From Segatella copri (GTDB taxonomy: Bacteria; Bacteroidota; Bacteroidia; Bacteroidales; Bacteroidaceae), in the NCBI RefSeq assembly GCF_019249655.2, contig NZ_CP137557.1:743501-807500 (forward strand): 64,000 nucleotides of DNA, given 5' to 3'. Below, in pieces: positions 10,379 through 20,700 of the stretch. The notes below the pieces were generated by a model. That model had not been told where the DNA came from. It was given only the letters and a program-made list of their open reading frames with translations, and ran no database searches. Within the stretch, counting starts at the first letter, position 1. Every line of letters begins with the position of its first letter. The translations under genes were made by a program, and so were the position numbers.

Positions 10379-12349
10379 ATGAAAATCCAAAAACTAATAA
10401 TTGCAGCATTGACAGCATCGATTTTACCAACTTCATTGAGTGCGCAGCAGACATTCAATGAGATGATGTATTCCAAGGAGAAAACCATGTTCGTTCTCAA
10501 TGCCCCAACAGCAGGCAAGTCTTCTGTTACTATCCGTCTTTATAAGGATGGACAAAAAGGTAAGGCTTACAAGACGCTGAAGATGAAGAAGATGGGCGAT
10601 GAACGATGGGGGGCTACCGTGAAGGGCGACCTGAAGGGTAAGTTCTATACCTTCGATATCGGTAAGGGTGAAACTCCAGGTACATTTGCTAAGGCGGTAG
10701 GTGTCAACGGAAACCGTGGTGCTATCGTTGATTTGTATGATACCGACCCTGTGGGATGGGACAAGGATGTGCGCCCAGCCATCCAGTCGCCAGCCGACCT
10801 CGTTATCTACGAGCTCCACGTACGTGATTTCTCCGTTTCTCCTACATCGGGCTTGAAGTATCAGGGCAAGTATCTCGCCCTTACCGAACCTAAGGCTATC
10901 GAATATCTCAAGAATCTCGGCATCAATGCCATCCATTTTCAGCCGGTATTCGATTATGCATCCGTAGATGAAACCCAGCTCAACAAGCCTCAGTTCAACT
11001 GGGGCTACGATCCGAAGAACTATAATGTGCCGGAAGGCAGTTACAGCACCGACCCTTATACTCCGGGAACCCGCATCAAGGAGTTCAAGGAGATGGTGAT
11101 GGCGCTTCACAAGGCTGGTATCCGAGTGATTTTCGATGCTGTGTATAATCATACCTTCGATATCAATGGCAGCAACTTCCAGCGTACTTATCCTGATTAT
11201 TATTATCGCAAGAATAAAGATGGAAAGTATAGTGATGGTTCCGGCTGCGGCAACGAGACCGCATCAGAAAGGCCTTTGATGCGCCAGTTTATGCTGGAGA
11301 GCGTGAAGTACTGGATTGATGAATTCCATATTGACGGCTTCCGCTTTGACCTGATGGGTGTTCACGATATAGAGACCATGCAGGCTATCCGTGAGATGGT
11401 GAACCGCATCGATCCTAGCATTTATATCTATGGTGAGGGATGGAGTGCAGGCAGCTGTGCTTATCCTACGGAGAAACTCGCCATGAAGGCGAATACCCAT
11501 CAGTTGAATGGTATCGGTGCCTTCAGCGATGATATGCGTGATGCCCTCCGTGGTCCTTTCTCTGATGACCATAAGGGTGCGCTCCTGGCTGGTCTTTCTG
11601 GCGAGGAGGAGAGTCTGAAGTTCGGTATCGTGGGTGGCATCGCTCATCCGCAGGTGGATATGAACAAGGTGAATTATGACAAGAAGCCTTGGACCAACAA
11701 CCCAACCGAGCAGATCAGCTATGTAAGCTGCCACGATGATATGTGTCTGGTAGATAGATTGAAGGCAAGCATCCCATCCCTGACAGATAAGAATATTCCT
11801 GAAGAGATGCGTACTGCCGAGTTGCTCCGCATCGACCAGCTTGCCCAGACCTGTGTGTTCACTTCGCAGGGTGTGCCTTTCATCCTTGCCGGTGAAGAGA
11901 TGCTTCGCGACAAGAAGGGTGTTCACAACAGCTACAACTCTCCTGACAGCATCAACCAGTTTACTTGGACCAATCTGCAGAAGTATCCACAGGCGTTCAC
12001 CTTCTATAAGAATCTGATTCAGCTTCGCAAGAACCATCCAGCCTTCCGTCTTTCTACAGGCGATAAGGTACGTCAGCATCTGGAGTTCCTGCCTAGTCAG
12101 GATGCCAAGGGCAACCAGCAGACTTGCCTCGTAGGTTTCCAGCTCAAGAACCTGGAGGGCATCGATGCCTGGAAGCAGATCATTGTTATCTATAATTTCA
12201 ACAAGCAGGCAAAGAAGATGCAGATTCCTGAGGGCAATTACACCGTGGCTTGCTGCAATGGTGTTATCAACGAGGAAGGTTTGGGCTTCATCTCCGGAAA
12301 GGAAGTAGAGGTTGCCCCTCAGTCTGCCTTGATTCTTTATCAGAAATAG
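10379..12349 (+). CDS. Type I pullulanase-like GH13 (exported)
   Basis: A 656-residue protein with a signal peptide ending near SLSAQQ. An N-terminal beta domain (about 25-130) precedes a GH13 barrel carrying the type I pullulanase signature YNWGYDP in the form FNWGYDPKNYNVPEG. Asp324 in DGFRFDL is the expected nucleophile, Glu353 in IYGEGW the acid/base, and SCHDDM holds the third carboxylate (most relatives have SCHDN). It would cleave alpha-1,6 branches of starch oligosaccharides in the periplasm or at the surface. It follows the GH97 gene in the same direction after a terminator, and no LacI-type palindrome was found upstream. Confidence 0.88.
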   Translation: MKIQKLIIAALTASILPTSLSAQQTFNEMMYSKEKTMFVLNAPTAGKSSVTIRLYKDGQKGKAYKTLKMKKMGDERWGATVKGDLKGKFYTFDIGKGETPGTFAKAVGVNGNRGAIVDLYDTDPVGWDKDVRPAIQSPADLVIYELHVRDFSVSPTSGLKYQGKYLALTEPKAIEYLKNLGINAIHFQPVFDYASVDETQLNKPQFNWGYDPKNYNVPEGSYSTDPYTPGTRIKEFKEMVMALHKAGIRVIFDAVYNHTFDINGSNFQRTYPDYYYRKNKDGKYSDGSGCGNETASERPLMRQFMLESVKYWIDEFHIDGFRFDLMGVHDIETMQAIREMVNRIDPSIYIYGEGWSAGSCAYPTEKLAMKANTHQLNGIGAFSDDMRDALRGPFSDDHKGALLAGLSGEEESLKFGIVGGIAHPQVDMNKVNYDKKPWTNNPTEQISYVSCHDDMCLVDRLKASIPSLTDKNIPEEMRTAELLRIDQLAQTCVFTSQGVPFILAGEEMLRDKKGVHNSYNSPDSINQFTWTNLQKYPQAFTFYKNLIQLRKNHPAFRLSTGDKVRQHLEFLPSQDAKGNQQTCLVGFQLKNLEGIDAWKQIIVIYNFNKQAKKMQIPEGNYTVACCNGVINEEGLGFISGKEVEVAPQSALILYQK

Positions 12350-12395
12350 TCTATATATAATAAGGTATCAGAATAGTCTATATATATAATAAGGT
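12345..12395 (+). repeat. Imperfect tandem duplication between two GH13 genes
   Basis: Two copies of AATAGTCTATATATAATAAG-type sequence (12345-12366 and 12372-12395) flank a 5-nt spacer. The second copy has two extra bases (TA). The first copy overlaps the pullulanase stop codon. Confidence 0.8.
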
Positions 12396-12401
12396 GTAAT
12401 T

Positions 12402-14327
12402 ATGAAAAAGATAATAGCTTCATTAGTGCTTATGGGTAGCGCAATAAGTATGAATGCGGCAGTCAACGTAAGCCGCATTGAACCTACCGACTGGTATGTG
12501 GGTATGAAGGATGCTTCGCTCCAGCTGATGGTGTATGGCAAGGATATCAAGAATGCTGATGTTACGGTGGATTATCCGGGTGTGAAGGTGGATAGCATCG
12601 CCCGCCTCGATTCTCCTAACTATCTCCTGGTGTATCTCAATCTCGATGGTGCCAAGGCTGGAGAGATGATACTCAACTTCAAGCAGGGCAAGCAGTCGAA
12701 GAAGGTGAAGTATGTGTTGAAAAACCGCGAGATGGCGGGCGACAAGCGTATCGGTTTCTCTAACGAGGATGTGCTCTACATGCTGATGCCCGACCGTTTT
12801 GCCAATGGCAATCTGAAGAACGATGCCTTTAAGAATATGCGTGACAAGACCTGCGACCGCACGGCACCTAGTCTTCGTCATGGTGGCGACCTGGAGGGAA
12901 TCCGCCAGCATCTGGATTATTTCAACCAGTTGGGCGTAACCGCCCTGTGGTTTACTCCGGTTTTGGAGAACGACAGTCCTAATGATGGCAAGAACAGTAC
13001 CTATCATGGTTATGCTACCACCAACTACTATCGTGTAGATCCACGCTTCGGAACCAACGAGGAGTACAAGCAGCTTATTGCTGAGGCTCACAAGAAGGGA
13101 TTGAAGGTGGTGATGGATATGATTTTCAACCATTGCGGTTTCGATCATCCTTGGGTAGCCGATATGCCATCAAAGGATTGGTTCAATGCTCCAGAATGGC
13201 TTGCTCCGGAAAATCAGACACCGGAGCATCAGAAGAAGATAGGTACCGTGGATGGTGCAGCCAAGGTAAACGACAAGTATCTGCAAACAAGTTATAAGTT
13301 GACTCCTGTGCTCGATCCATACGCCAGCAAGGTAGATTTCAAGGAAACCGTAGATGGCTGGTTTGTGCCAAGTATGCCAGATTTGAACCAGCGCAATCCG
13401 CACGTCATCAAGTATCTGATTCAGAACAGTGAGTGGTGGATAGAGACCGTTGGCATCGATGGCATCCGCATGGATACCTATCCATACGCCGACCGTGATG
13501 CGATGGCACACTGGATGAAAGTGCTGGGCGAGGAATATCCTCACTTCAATACTGTGGGCGAGACTTGGGTAACCGAGCCTGCCTATACCGCCGCATGGCA
13601 GAAAGACAGCAAGCTCTCAGAAAAGAACAGCTATCTGCCTACCGTGATGGATTTCGCCTTCTTCGACCGCATCAACAGTGCGAAGAACGAGGAGACTGAT
13701 GACTGGTGGAACGGCATGAACCGCATCTACAACGTGTTCTGCTACGACTATCTCTATCCGAACCCAAAGAGCGTAATGGCATTCGTTGAAAATCACGATA
13801 CCGACCGCTTCCTGGGTGAAGGCAAGGATACCCTGGCATTGAAGCAGGCGCTGGCCCTTCTCCTCACCGTCAACCGTACCCCACAGCTCTATTACGGAAC
13901 CGAGGTGCTGATGAATGGTACCAAGAGTGTAACCGATGGCAACGTGCGCAAGGACTTCCCTGGCGGTTGGGCAGGTGACAAGCACAATGCCTTTACTGCC
14001 GAAGGAAGAACACAGGCTGAAAACCAGATGTTCGACTGGCTCAGCCGATTATTGCATTGGCGCCAGGGCAACGAGGTCATCACCAAAGGCAAGCAGACCC
14101 AGTTCTGTCCGCAGAAGGGTGTGTATGTCATTGCCCGCCAGTACAAGGGAAAGAGCGTGATGACCATCATCAACGGCAAGAAGGAAGCCAACGAACTGAA
14201 TGTTTCCCGCTATGCGGAAATCATTGGAAATGCAGAGAAGGCCGTCGACGTAACCACCGGACGTACCGTTTTGGTCAACAAGAACATCAAACTCCGTCCA
14301 CGTCAGGCGATGATACTCGAATTCTAA
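12402..14327 (+). CDS. susA: GH13 neopullulanase/cyclomaltodextrinase-like amylase (SusA-like)
   Basis: A 641-residue exported protein (signal peptide ending near ISMNA). The N-terminal beta domain (about 20-115) is the cyclomaltodextrinase type, followed by a GH13 barrel starting with IGFSNEDVLYMLMPDRFANG. Catalytic residues are in place: Asp358 in IRMDTYPYAD, Glu387 in VGETWV and Asp466 in ENHDTDR. Homologous SusA enzymes cut imported maltooligosaccharides in the periplasm. It lies 52 nt after the pullulanase gene with no terminator between, so the two are probably co-transcribed. The symbol rests on family and context only. Confidence 0.9.
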   Translation: MKKIIASLVLMGSAISMNAAVNVSRIEPTDWYVGMKDASLQLMVYGKDIKNADVTVDYPGVKVDSIARLDSPNYLLVYLNLDGAKAGEMILNFKQGKQSKKVKYVLKNREMAGDKRIGFSNEDVLYMLMPDRFANGNLKNDAFKNMRDKTCDRTAPSLRHGGDLEGIRQHLDYFNQLGVTALWFTPVLENDSPNDGKNSTYHGYATTNYYRVDPRFGTNEEYKQLIAEAHKKGLKVVMDMIFNHCGFDHPWVADMPSKDWFNAPEWLAPENQTPEHQKKIGTVDGAAKVNDKYLQTSYKLTPVLDPYASKVDFKETVDGWFVPSMPDLNQRNPHVIKYLIQNSEWWIETVGIDGIRMDTYPYADRDAMAHWMKVLGEEYPHFNTVGETWVTEPAYTAAWQKDSKLSEKNSYLPTVMDFAFFDRINSAKNEETDDWWNGMNRIYNVFCYDYLYPNPKSVMAFVENHDTDRFLGEGKDTLALKQALALLLTVNRTPQLYYGTEVLMNGTKSVTDGNVRKDFPGGWAGDKHNAFTAEGRTQAENQMFDWLSRLLHWRQGNEVITKGKQTQFCPQKGVYVIARQYKGKSVMTIINGKKEANELNVSRYAEIIGNAEKAVDVTTGRTVLVNKNIKLRPRQAMILEF

Positions 14328-14342
14328 AATATTCAATCATTT

Positions 14343-14386
14343 CATACCTATTGGTGTAAATTTACACCGATAGGTATTTTTTTTTC
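14343..14386 (+). terminator. Terminator of the amylase operon
   Basis: A 34-bp near-perfect palindrome, ATACCTATTGGTGTAAA with its complement (one G/A difference), is followed by nine T residues. It cleanly separates the starch block from the next regulator gene. Confidence 0.92.
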
Positions 14387-14419
14387 TCCTAAACATTCTT
14401 TCGTTTCAATTATTCTTTG

Positions 14420-14428
14420 TACTTTTGC
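14420..14428 (+). promoter_or_regulatory. -7 box of the propeller/AraC regulator gene
   Basis: TACTTTTGC matches the consensus, with TTTCG about 20 nt upstream as a weak -33. It lies downstream of a possible ATG at 14417, which supports the ATG at 14450 as the real start. Confidence 0.6.
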
Positions 14429-14449
14429 ACGCATAACCTATATAGACAA

Positions 14450-17407
14450 ATGATTAGATACATTTTTACCATCATAGTAGCATTTTTCATAACTTTGAGC
14501 AGTTTTGCGCAAGGTGGTCTGCCTAGTCGCTTTAATGTAAGCTACCTCAACATGGCAGCAGGAATGCCTAATAATTTTGCCGATGATATCTTTCTGGATT
14601 CTTACGGCTTTGTGTGGATCAGTACCCATGGTGGTGGTCTGGTGCGTTACGATGGTTTCAACTTCGTGAACTTCGGATTGGGTTCCAATGGCATCAGTTT
14701 GCGAAGCAACAGTTGTCGCAATGTATACGAAGACCATTTCCGTCGTCTCTGGATTGCCTTCGAGGAAGGTCCGCAGGTGCTCGACCTCAATACGATGCAA
14801 CCCATCGTTCCTCCTTGCGAAAGCGAGAAGGTGGAGGTGCAGCTCAAGAAGGCATTGAAGAATCTTTGCACCCGAATGTATTGCGATGCCAAGGGCAATA
14901 TCTGGATGGTTTCCATCAATCTCCTTACCCGTTTCGGCTTTAATGAAAAGGGCGAGGTCAACAGCGTCTTGACCATTGACTATCCTTTCAATGCGCCCGA
15001 CCTGGGACTTAGCGATGTATATCGCCGGGGAACGGTGGTGTTGTGCAACAATGGTGTGGTGAGCGAGTTCTCGGTAAAGAACAATAAGTTGGTTGCCAGG
15101 GATATCTCCTCTATGTTTCCACCGCTCGATGGACGCTATGCCGGTGCAATCATCTCTTATCATGGTAAAATCTGGATTGCCACCAACCGTGGTCTCTTCA
15201 ATAGTGCCAAGCAGCAATATCATTGCTCGGCTACCGACCATTCACTCCAGCACGAAGTGGTGACGAGTCTTGCTGTCACTCCGGATGATAAACTCCTGGT
15301 GGGTACGCTCTGTGGCGTGGAAATCATCAATGACAAAACTGGCGAGATTGAGCATTGGAATAGTTCTTCTGCGGTTAATCCGTTGAGCAGTAACTTCGTG
15401 AACAGTCTCTTTGCCAAGAACGGACAGATATGGGTGGGCACGGAGACGGGTGGTGTCACCAAGTTGGCTCCCCGCCAGTTGCTGCTCGAATTCTATCGCC
15501 ATGATGCGGCGAATCCAGGAAGTCTTTCTCCCAATGCCGTCAATGCCATGTATGCGGCACCCGATGGTACGCTGTGGGTAGGAACCGTGGAAGGCGGACT
15601 TAACTCTCTGGCTCCTGGTGGCAAGAGCTTTACCCATTATACCGTTGCCAATTCCGGTTTGCCTCATAACAGCGTTTCTACTCTTGCCGCCGACAACCGT
15701 GGCAACCTCTGGATAGGAACCTGGGGTGCGGGCTTTGCCGTGATGAACCTCAAGCAGCCGGTTAAGATTACGCCGCTTGTGGTGGATGGAAGATTTCAGC
15801 GTCTGCTCCTGTTTGCCGGTGCCATGGCTTACGACCCTATCAATGATGGCATGTGGCTTGGCACCAACGACGGTCTCTTCTTCTACGACATGAAGCGGCA
15901 GCAGATTATCGAGCCATTTGAGGGATGCCTCAATGTGCGTGGCTGCATCGGAAGTCTCATTACCCGAAATGGCAAGCTTCTGTTGGGTTGTGTGCAGGGT
16001 ATGGTAGAGGTGAACCTGAAATCCCGCCATGGCAAGGATGCCTTTGACGTGCAGTATCATCCTTATAAGCTTGATCATCCTGAGAGTGGGGTGATAGATA
16101 AGATTATCTCCTTCTGCCAGGCTAAGGATGGTAAGATCTGGCTGGGCAGCAATGGCTATGGCTTATACTGCTACCAATATAATAAGGAGGGAAAAGCGGA
16201 AGTGAAATCATTCACCACCAGCAATGGATTGGCCAACAATACCGTCAAGGGTATCGTGGAGGACAACCAGGGCATGCTGTGGATTGCTACGGACAACGGA
16301 CTTTCGGTTTTCAATCCGGATACGGAGACCTTTACCAGTTTCTATAAGAATGATGGTCTGCTCAGTGCCCAGTTCTATTTCAATGGAGCCATCCGCAATG
16401 CAAAGGGCGAGATATTCCTGGGTACGGATGGAGGCATGATGGCGGTGATGGGAGCTAATCCTACGGTGCATGAGGTAGGCAAATTGCGCTTTACCGAACT
16501 CCTGGTAGATAACCAGCCTACCTTTGCAGGCAGCGATTATCTGGATGATGATATCTCTATCGCTAAGAGAATCAGCATCCATGAGAGCGATAAGTCGTTC
16601 ACCATCTACTTCTCTGCACTCAACTATGGCAGCGAGACCCAGGGCGTGTATCTCTATCGCATGAAGGGATATGAGAACGAATGGGTTCAGCTGCAGCCGG
16701 GGCAGCATAGTGTACGCTATTCCACTTTGCCGGCAGGCAAGTATGAGTTTGAGGTGAAATACATCCCTTCCATCGATTCTAGCAACGAGCAGGTCATCTC
16801 CATTGCCGTGAAGGTGACGCCTTACTTCTGGAAGAGTTGGTGGTTCATTACCATAATAGTCATCGGCATCATCGCTTTGGCTCAGTATGCCTATATCCGC
16901 AAGTTGGATAAGATGCGTGAACGTGAGGTGGAAGCCTTATACCGTCCTATCGAGGCTGCCTTGAAGGATAGTGACGAGCCTGGCAAGCTTCAGAGTCGTA
17001 TCCAGATGATTCTAGAAAACCAGAAGCGCTATCAGGAAAGTCAGCAGAAAACCATCGAGGCGGATAAGAAGGAGGTGGCTGAACACACCAAACCGTTTAT
17101 GGATTCCATCATGGAAGTGATGGAGAAGAACTATGATAACTCCGAGTTTGGCGTTCAGGAACTCGCCGATGCGATGGGAATGAACCGGAGCATCTTGAGC
17201 AAGAAACTCAATGCGGAGTGTGGATTGCCTACGGCGCAGTTTATCCGTAACTATCGCCTGGATATTGCCAAGAAACTGATTATGGAGAATGTGGCCAATC
17301 GCAACATCACCGAGATTGCCTATCGTGTGGGATTCAACGACCCGAAATACTTCACCCGTTGCTTTACCAAACAGTATGGGGCATCTCCTTCCTCTTTCAA
17401 GGAATAG
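14450..17407 (+). CDS. Membrane-spanning beta-propeller sensor with AraC-type DNA-binding domain, no histidine kinase
   Basis: A 985-residue regulator. A signal sequence ending near SSFAQ leads into about 690 residues of two-component-regulator propeller repeats (VWISTHGGGLVRYDG, LWVGTVEGGLN, LWIATDNGLSVFN). A Y_Y_Y domain (about 715-785) and one membrane helix (about 797-817) follow. After a 65-residue charged linker (coiled-coil-like) comes an AraC helix-turn-helix (about 882-985; ELADAMGMNRSILSKKL, ITEIAYRVGFNDPKYFTRCF). Hybrid two-component systems have HisKA, HATPase and receiver domains in that linker position; here they are absent. It probably binds glycan in the periplasm and DNA at the inner membrane directly. 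The arabinan susC starts 370 nt downstream and is the likely target. Confidence 0.9.
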   Translation: MIRYIFTIIVAFFITLSSFAQGGLPSRFNVSYLNMAAGMPNNFADDIFLDSYGFVWISTHGGGLVRYDGFNFVNFGLGSNGISLRSNSCRNVYEDHFRRLWIAFEEGPQVLDLNTMQPIVPPCESEKVEVQLKKALKNLCTRMYCDAKGNIWMVSINLLTRFGFNEKGEVNSVLTIDYPFNAPDLGLSDVYRRGTVVLCNNGVVSEFSVKNNKLVARDISSMFPPLDGRYAGAIISYHGKIWIATNRGLFNSAKQQYHCSATDHSLQHEVVTSLAVTPDDKLLVGTLCGVEIINDKTGEIEHWNSSSAVNPLSSNFVNSLFAKNGQIWVGTETGGVTKLAPRQLLLEFYRHDAANPGSLSPNAVNAMYAAPDGTLWVGTVEGGLNSLAPGGKSFTHYTVANSGLPHNSVSTLAADNRGNLWIGTWGAGFAVMNLKQPVKITPLVVDGRFQRLLLFAGAMAYDPINDGMWLGTNDGLFFYDMKRQQIIEPFEGCLNVRGCIGSLITRNGKLLLGCVQGMVEVNLKSRHGKDAFDVQYHPYKLDHPESGVIDKIISFCQAKDGKIWLGSNGYGLYCYQYNKEGKAEVKSFTTSNGLANNTVKGIVEDNQGMLWIATDNGLSVFNPDTETFTSFYKNDGLLSAQFYFNGAIRNAKGEIFLGTDGGMMAVMGANPTVHEVGKLRFTELLVDNQPTFAGSDYLDDDISIAKRISIHESDKSFTIYFSALNYGSETQGVYLYRMKGYENEWVQLQPGQHSVRYSTLPAGKYEFEVKYIPSIDSSNEQVISIAVKVTPYFWKSWWFITIIVIGIIALAQYAYIRKLDKMREREVEALYRPIEAALKDSDEPGKLQSRIQMILENQKRYQESQQKTIEADKKEVAEHTKPFMDSIMEVMEKNYDNSEFGVQELADAMGMNRSILSKKLNAECGLPTAQFIRNYRLDIAKKLIMENVANRNITEIAYRVGFNDPKYFTRCFTKQYGASPSSFKE

Positions 17408-17465
17408 CGGTTCTTATCCCTTTCAGGGAATAAATGTTTCCTCTTTCTGGGGTGGATAAATGTGT

Positions 17466-17513
17466 ATCTGCTAAGTCTGCATAGCAAAATCAGACTTAGC
17501 AGATATTTTTTTG
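17466..17513 (+). terminator. Terminator of the regulator gene
   Basis: Perfect 14-bp arms ATCTGCTAAGTCTG / CAGACTTAGCAGAT (17466-17479 and 17491-17504) flank an 11-nt loop and are followed by a T run. Confidence 0.93.
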
Positions 17514-17591
17514 TTTCTTTTTCTGTTGCAAGTTGTGAAAGTGTATGTGCGGGCACACACAAAGTGGATAACTAAAGAAATATAGTATAAA

Positions 17592-17638
17592 TCCACCCTT
17601 TTTGCAATTTGTCCACCTATAAAATGCGTTTGTCCACC
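17592..17638 (+). promoter_or_regulatory. Three phased TCCACC boxes upstream of arabinan susC
   Basis: TCCACC occurs at 17592, 17612 and 17633 (spacing 20 and 21 bp, about two helical turns), the last two as TTTGTCCACC or a close form. AraC-type proteins usually bind direct repeats on one DNA face, so these are candidate sites for the upstream propeller/AraC regulator. The last box begins 26 nt before the -7 box, exactly as at the GH51 gene. Confidence 0.65.
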
Positions 17639-17658
17639 CGCTATTTTGTGATTAATTG

Positions 17659-17667
17659 TACTTTTGC
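17659..17667 (+). promoter_or_regulatory. -7 box of the arabinan susC promoter
   Basis: TACTTTTGC, identical to the GH51 promoter box at 33172-33180. No standard TTTG is found 19-21 nt upstream; the TCCACC box occupies roughly that area. Confidence 0.65.
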
Positions 17668-17688
17668 CACCACAAAACAACGTTTGAT

Positions 17689-17738
17689 ATCGAGCAATCG
17701 ATTTAAAAACTGGATCGAGCAATCGATTTAAAAACTGG
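17689..17738 (+). repeat. Exact tandem duplication of 25 bp in the susC leader
   Basis: Two abutting identical 25-bp units (17689-17713, 17714-17738), each starting ATCGAGCAATCGAT and ending AAAACTGG. Each contains a small ATCGA/TCGAT hairpin. They lie in the predicted 5' untranslated region, 40 nt before the ATG. Confidence 0.95.
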
Positions 17739-17777
17739 CAAGAATAAACAAAATCATAAACCTAAAAATAATAAGCA

Positions 17778-20700
17778 ATGAGGAAACAATTATTCTCTAT
17801 GATGCTATGCCTGGGAGCTGTTGGTGGTGCTTCTTTTGCTACCCCAATGACAGCGATGGCTGCTGTAGCACAAGATCAGGTGATTACAGTAAAGGGACAA
17901 GTTGTAGATGATCAGGGTGAACCTATGATCGGTGCAACAGTCAAGACAAAGGATGCCAAGACCGGCGCAGTTACCGATTTGGACGGTAACTTCCAAATCC
18001 GCGTCAAGGCAAACGCAACTCTTATCGTAAGCTACTTGGGCTTCAAGGAGCGTGAAATCGCTGTACGCGGACGCGCCATCCTCGAGCCTATCCAACTTTC
18101 TACAAACGATAACTTGCTCGACCAGGTGGTTGTAGTAGGTTATGGTACGCAGAAGAAGGCCGACCTTACCGGTTCCGTTTCTATCGTGAACGCTGAGGAG
18201 ATGAAGAAGGTATCTAACTCCAACATCTCTACCATGCTCGAAGGTAAGGTGGCTGGTGTACAGATTACATCCGACGGTCAGCCTGGTGCCGACCCTAGCG
18301 TACGTATCCGTGGTATCGGCTCCTTCGGTAGCACGGCTCCTCTCTATGTCATCGACGGTGTGCCAATGGGTACCACTATCCGTGACTTCTCTCCTAATGA
18401 TATCGAGACCATCCAGATCTTGAAGGATGCTTCTGCGGGTGCCATCTACGGTTCCCGTGCTGCCAATGGTGTCGTTATCATCACTACCAAGAATGGTAAG
18501 AAAGACCAGCCTCTGAAGGTGAACTACTCGGGTTACTTCGGTGTTGACCAGATTCCTAGCGATGTATATGACGTGATGAACGCCGACCAGTATAGCCAGT
18601 ATCTTGGTACTGCTTGCACCAACTCCAACACTCCTATCCCTGGTGGCTACAAGATGGGTGAGGATGGCAAGTACCACTTCCAGGATGCAACCAACACTGA
18701 TTGGTTTGACGAGGTGTTCAAGACCGGTATCCGCCAGAACCACAACGTAGCTCTCAGCGGTGGTAGCTCTCACAGTACTTATAATGTATCTCTCGACTAC
18801 TATAACCAGAAGGGTACCTTGGAAGGTGCAGGTCCTAACTACGAGCGTTACACAGCCCGTGTGAACAATACCATGGACACCAAGTTCGTGAAGTTCCGTA
18901 CCAGCATGGTTTACTCTCACTCTAACCAGGACAACATGGGTCTTTCCAATGCCTCAGAGTATGTCCAGGGTCTTTATGGTGATGTAACCAACGTGCTCCG
19001 TGGTACACTCTTGATGCAGCCAACTATCAAGGCTTATGATAACTCTACATGGGTTCTCGATAGTCAGGTGGGTGCAGCCAACGCTTATCGCTACGATGCC
19101 TATGGTTATGGTGTTTACTATGACGGCATCCACGGAGATATCTCAGCTTCTAACCCATTGCTGGTTAATAACCTCCTGCAGCGCAACACCTTGGTTGACC
19201 GCTTCGTAGGTACAGCTTCTGCTGATGTTGACCTGTTGGGTATGGTAGGTATCAAGAGCAAGAACCATGGTCTTCACTATAATGTAAACCTCTCTTACAG
19301 CAAGACTGAGGCAAAGGATAAGACCTGGATTCCTTCCTGGATTCAGAGTAACCGTGTATATCTTGCCAAGGAGAACGAGCGCCTTACCAAGGGTTCACGC
19401 AACTACAGCGATGCCTTGGTTGAGAATACCATTACATACGATGGAAAGATTGGCAAGCACAATATCAACCTGCTTGCCGGTATGACATACGAAGAGGAGA
19501 ATACCAACCTCCTGACAGGTTGGGGTATCAACTTCACAGAGCCATACTTCCTCCAGCTTCAGAATGCCAAGAATACTTACTCTGAGTCATACGAGTACAA
19601 GCATTGTCTGGCTTCTTACGTAGGTCGTTTGAACTATAACTATGATGAGAAGTATTTGCTTTCTGCAGTGGTTCGTCGTGACGGTAGCTCCCGTTTGAGC
19701 AAGAACATCCGTTGGGCAACCTTCCCATCTGTATCTTTGGGTTGGCGCTTCGATAAGGAGAAGTTCTTCCCTATCAGTCGCGACATCGTTAATATGTTCA
19801 AGGTGCGTGCCAGCTACGGTGAACTCGGTAACGAGAACATCGGTGAGTACCAGTACATGGCTACCATGAACCGTAACAACATGACTTACAGCTTCGGCAA
19901 CAGTCCTGTAACCGGTTCTGCCGTTTCTACCTTCGTGAACAACGATATCGCCTGGGAGAAGAAGAAGACTACCAACGTGGGTATCGACCTGGCAATGTTC
20001 AACAACCGTTTGGAGTTCACTGCAGAGTGGTATAAGAACAAGTCAGAAGACCTGCTTTACTCTGTTCCTGTGCCAGCACAGACTGGTGTATCCAACACCT
20101 CTGTAACCATGAACGCTGCCTCTATGGAGAACAGTGGTTTCGAGTTCAGTGCAACCTATCGCAACCGCGACCACGCCTTCAAGTATGATATCAGCGCCAA
20201 CGTAAGTACCTTGAAGAACAAGGTAACTTCTCTGGGTATCGGTAAGGATTCATACATTACGGGTGCATATGCTACTTACGTAGGTCAGGAGATTGGTCAG
20301 TTCTACGGTTGGGTTTATAAGGGAATCGCCCGTACCCAGGAGGACTTGGACAACAATGCTGTTCAGCAGGGAGCCAATATCGGTGACTGCCTCTATGAGG
20401 ATATCTCAGGTCCTAACGGAGAACCTGATGGCGTAATCGATGCTTACGACCAGACCGTATTGGGCAGTGGTCTTCCAAAGGTAAACTTTGGTTTGAGCAC
20501 TCACATGGAGTATAAGGGCTTCGACCTCAATATCTCAACCTACGGAGTTTTGAATTATCATGTATCAGATGATATCTATAATAGCTTGAATTCTTGCTAC
20601 GGCTATGGTAACAAGGAAGTAGGCATGCTGGATGCCAACCGCTGGTCAGAGGATGGTTCTACTTATCTCTCTAGTGTTCCACGCACTTATGCAGCCAACA

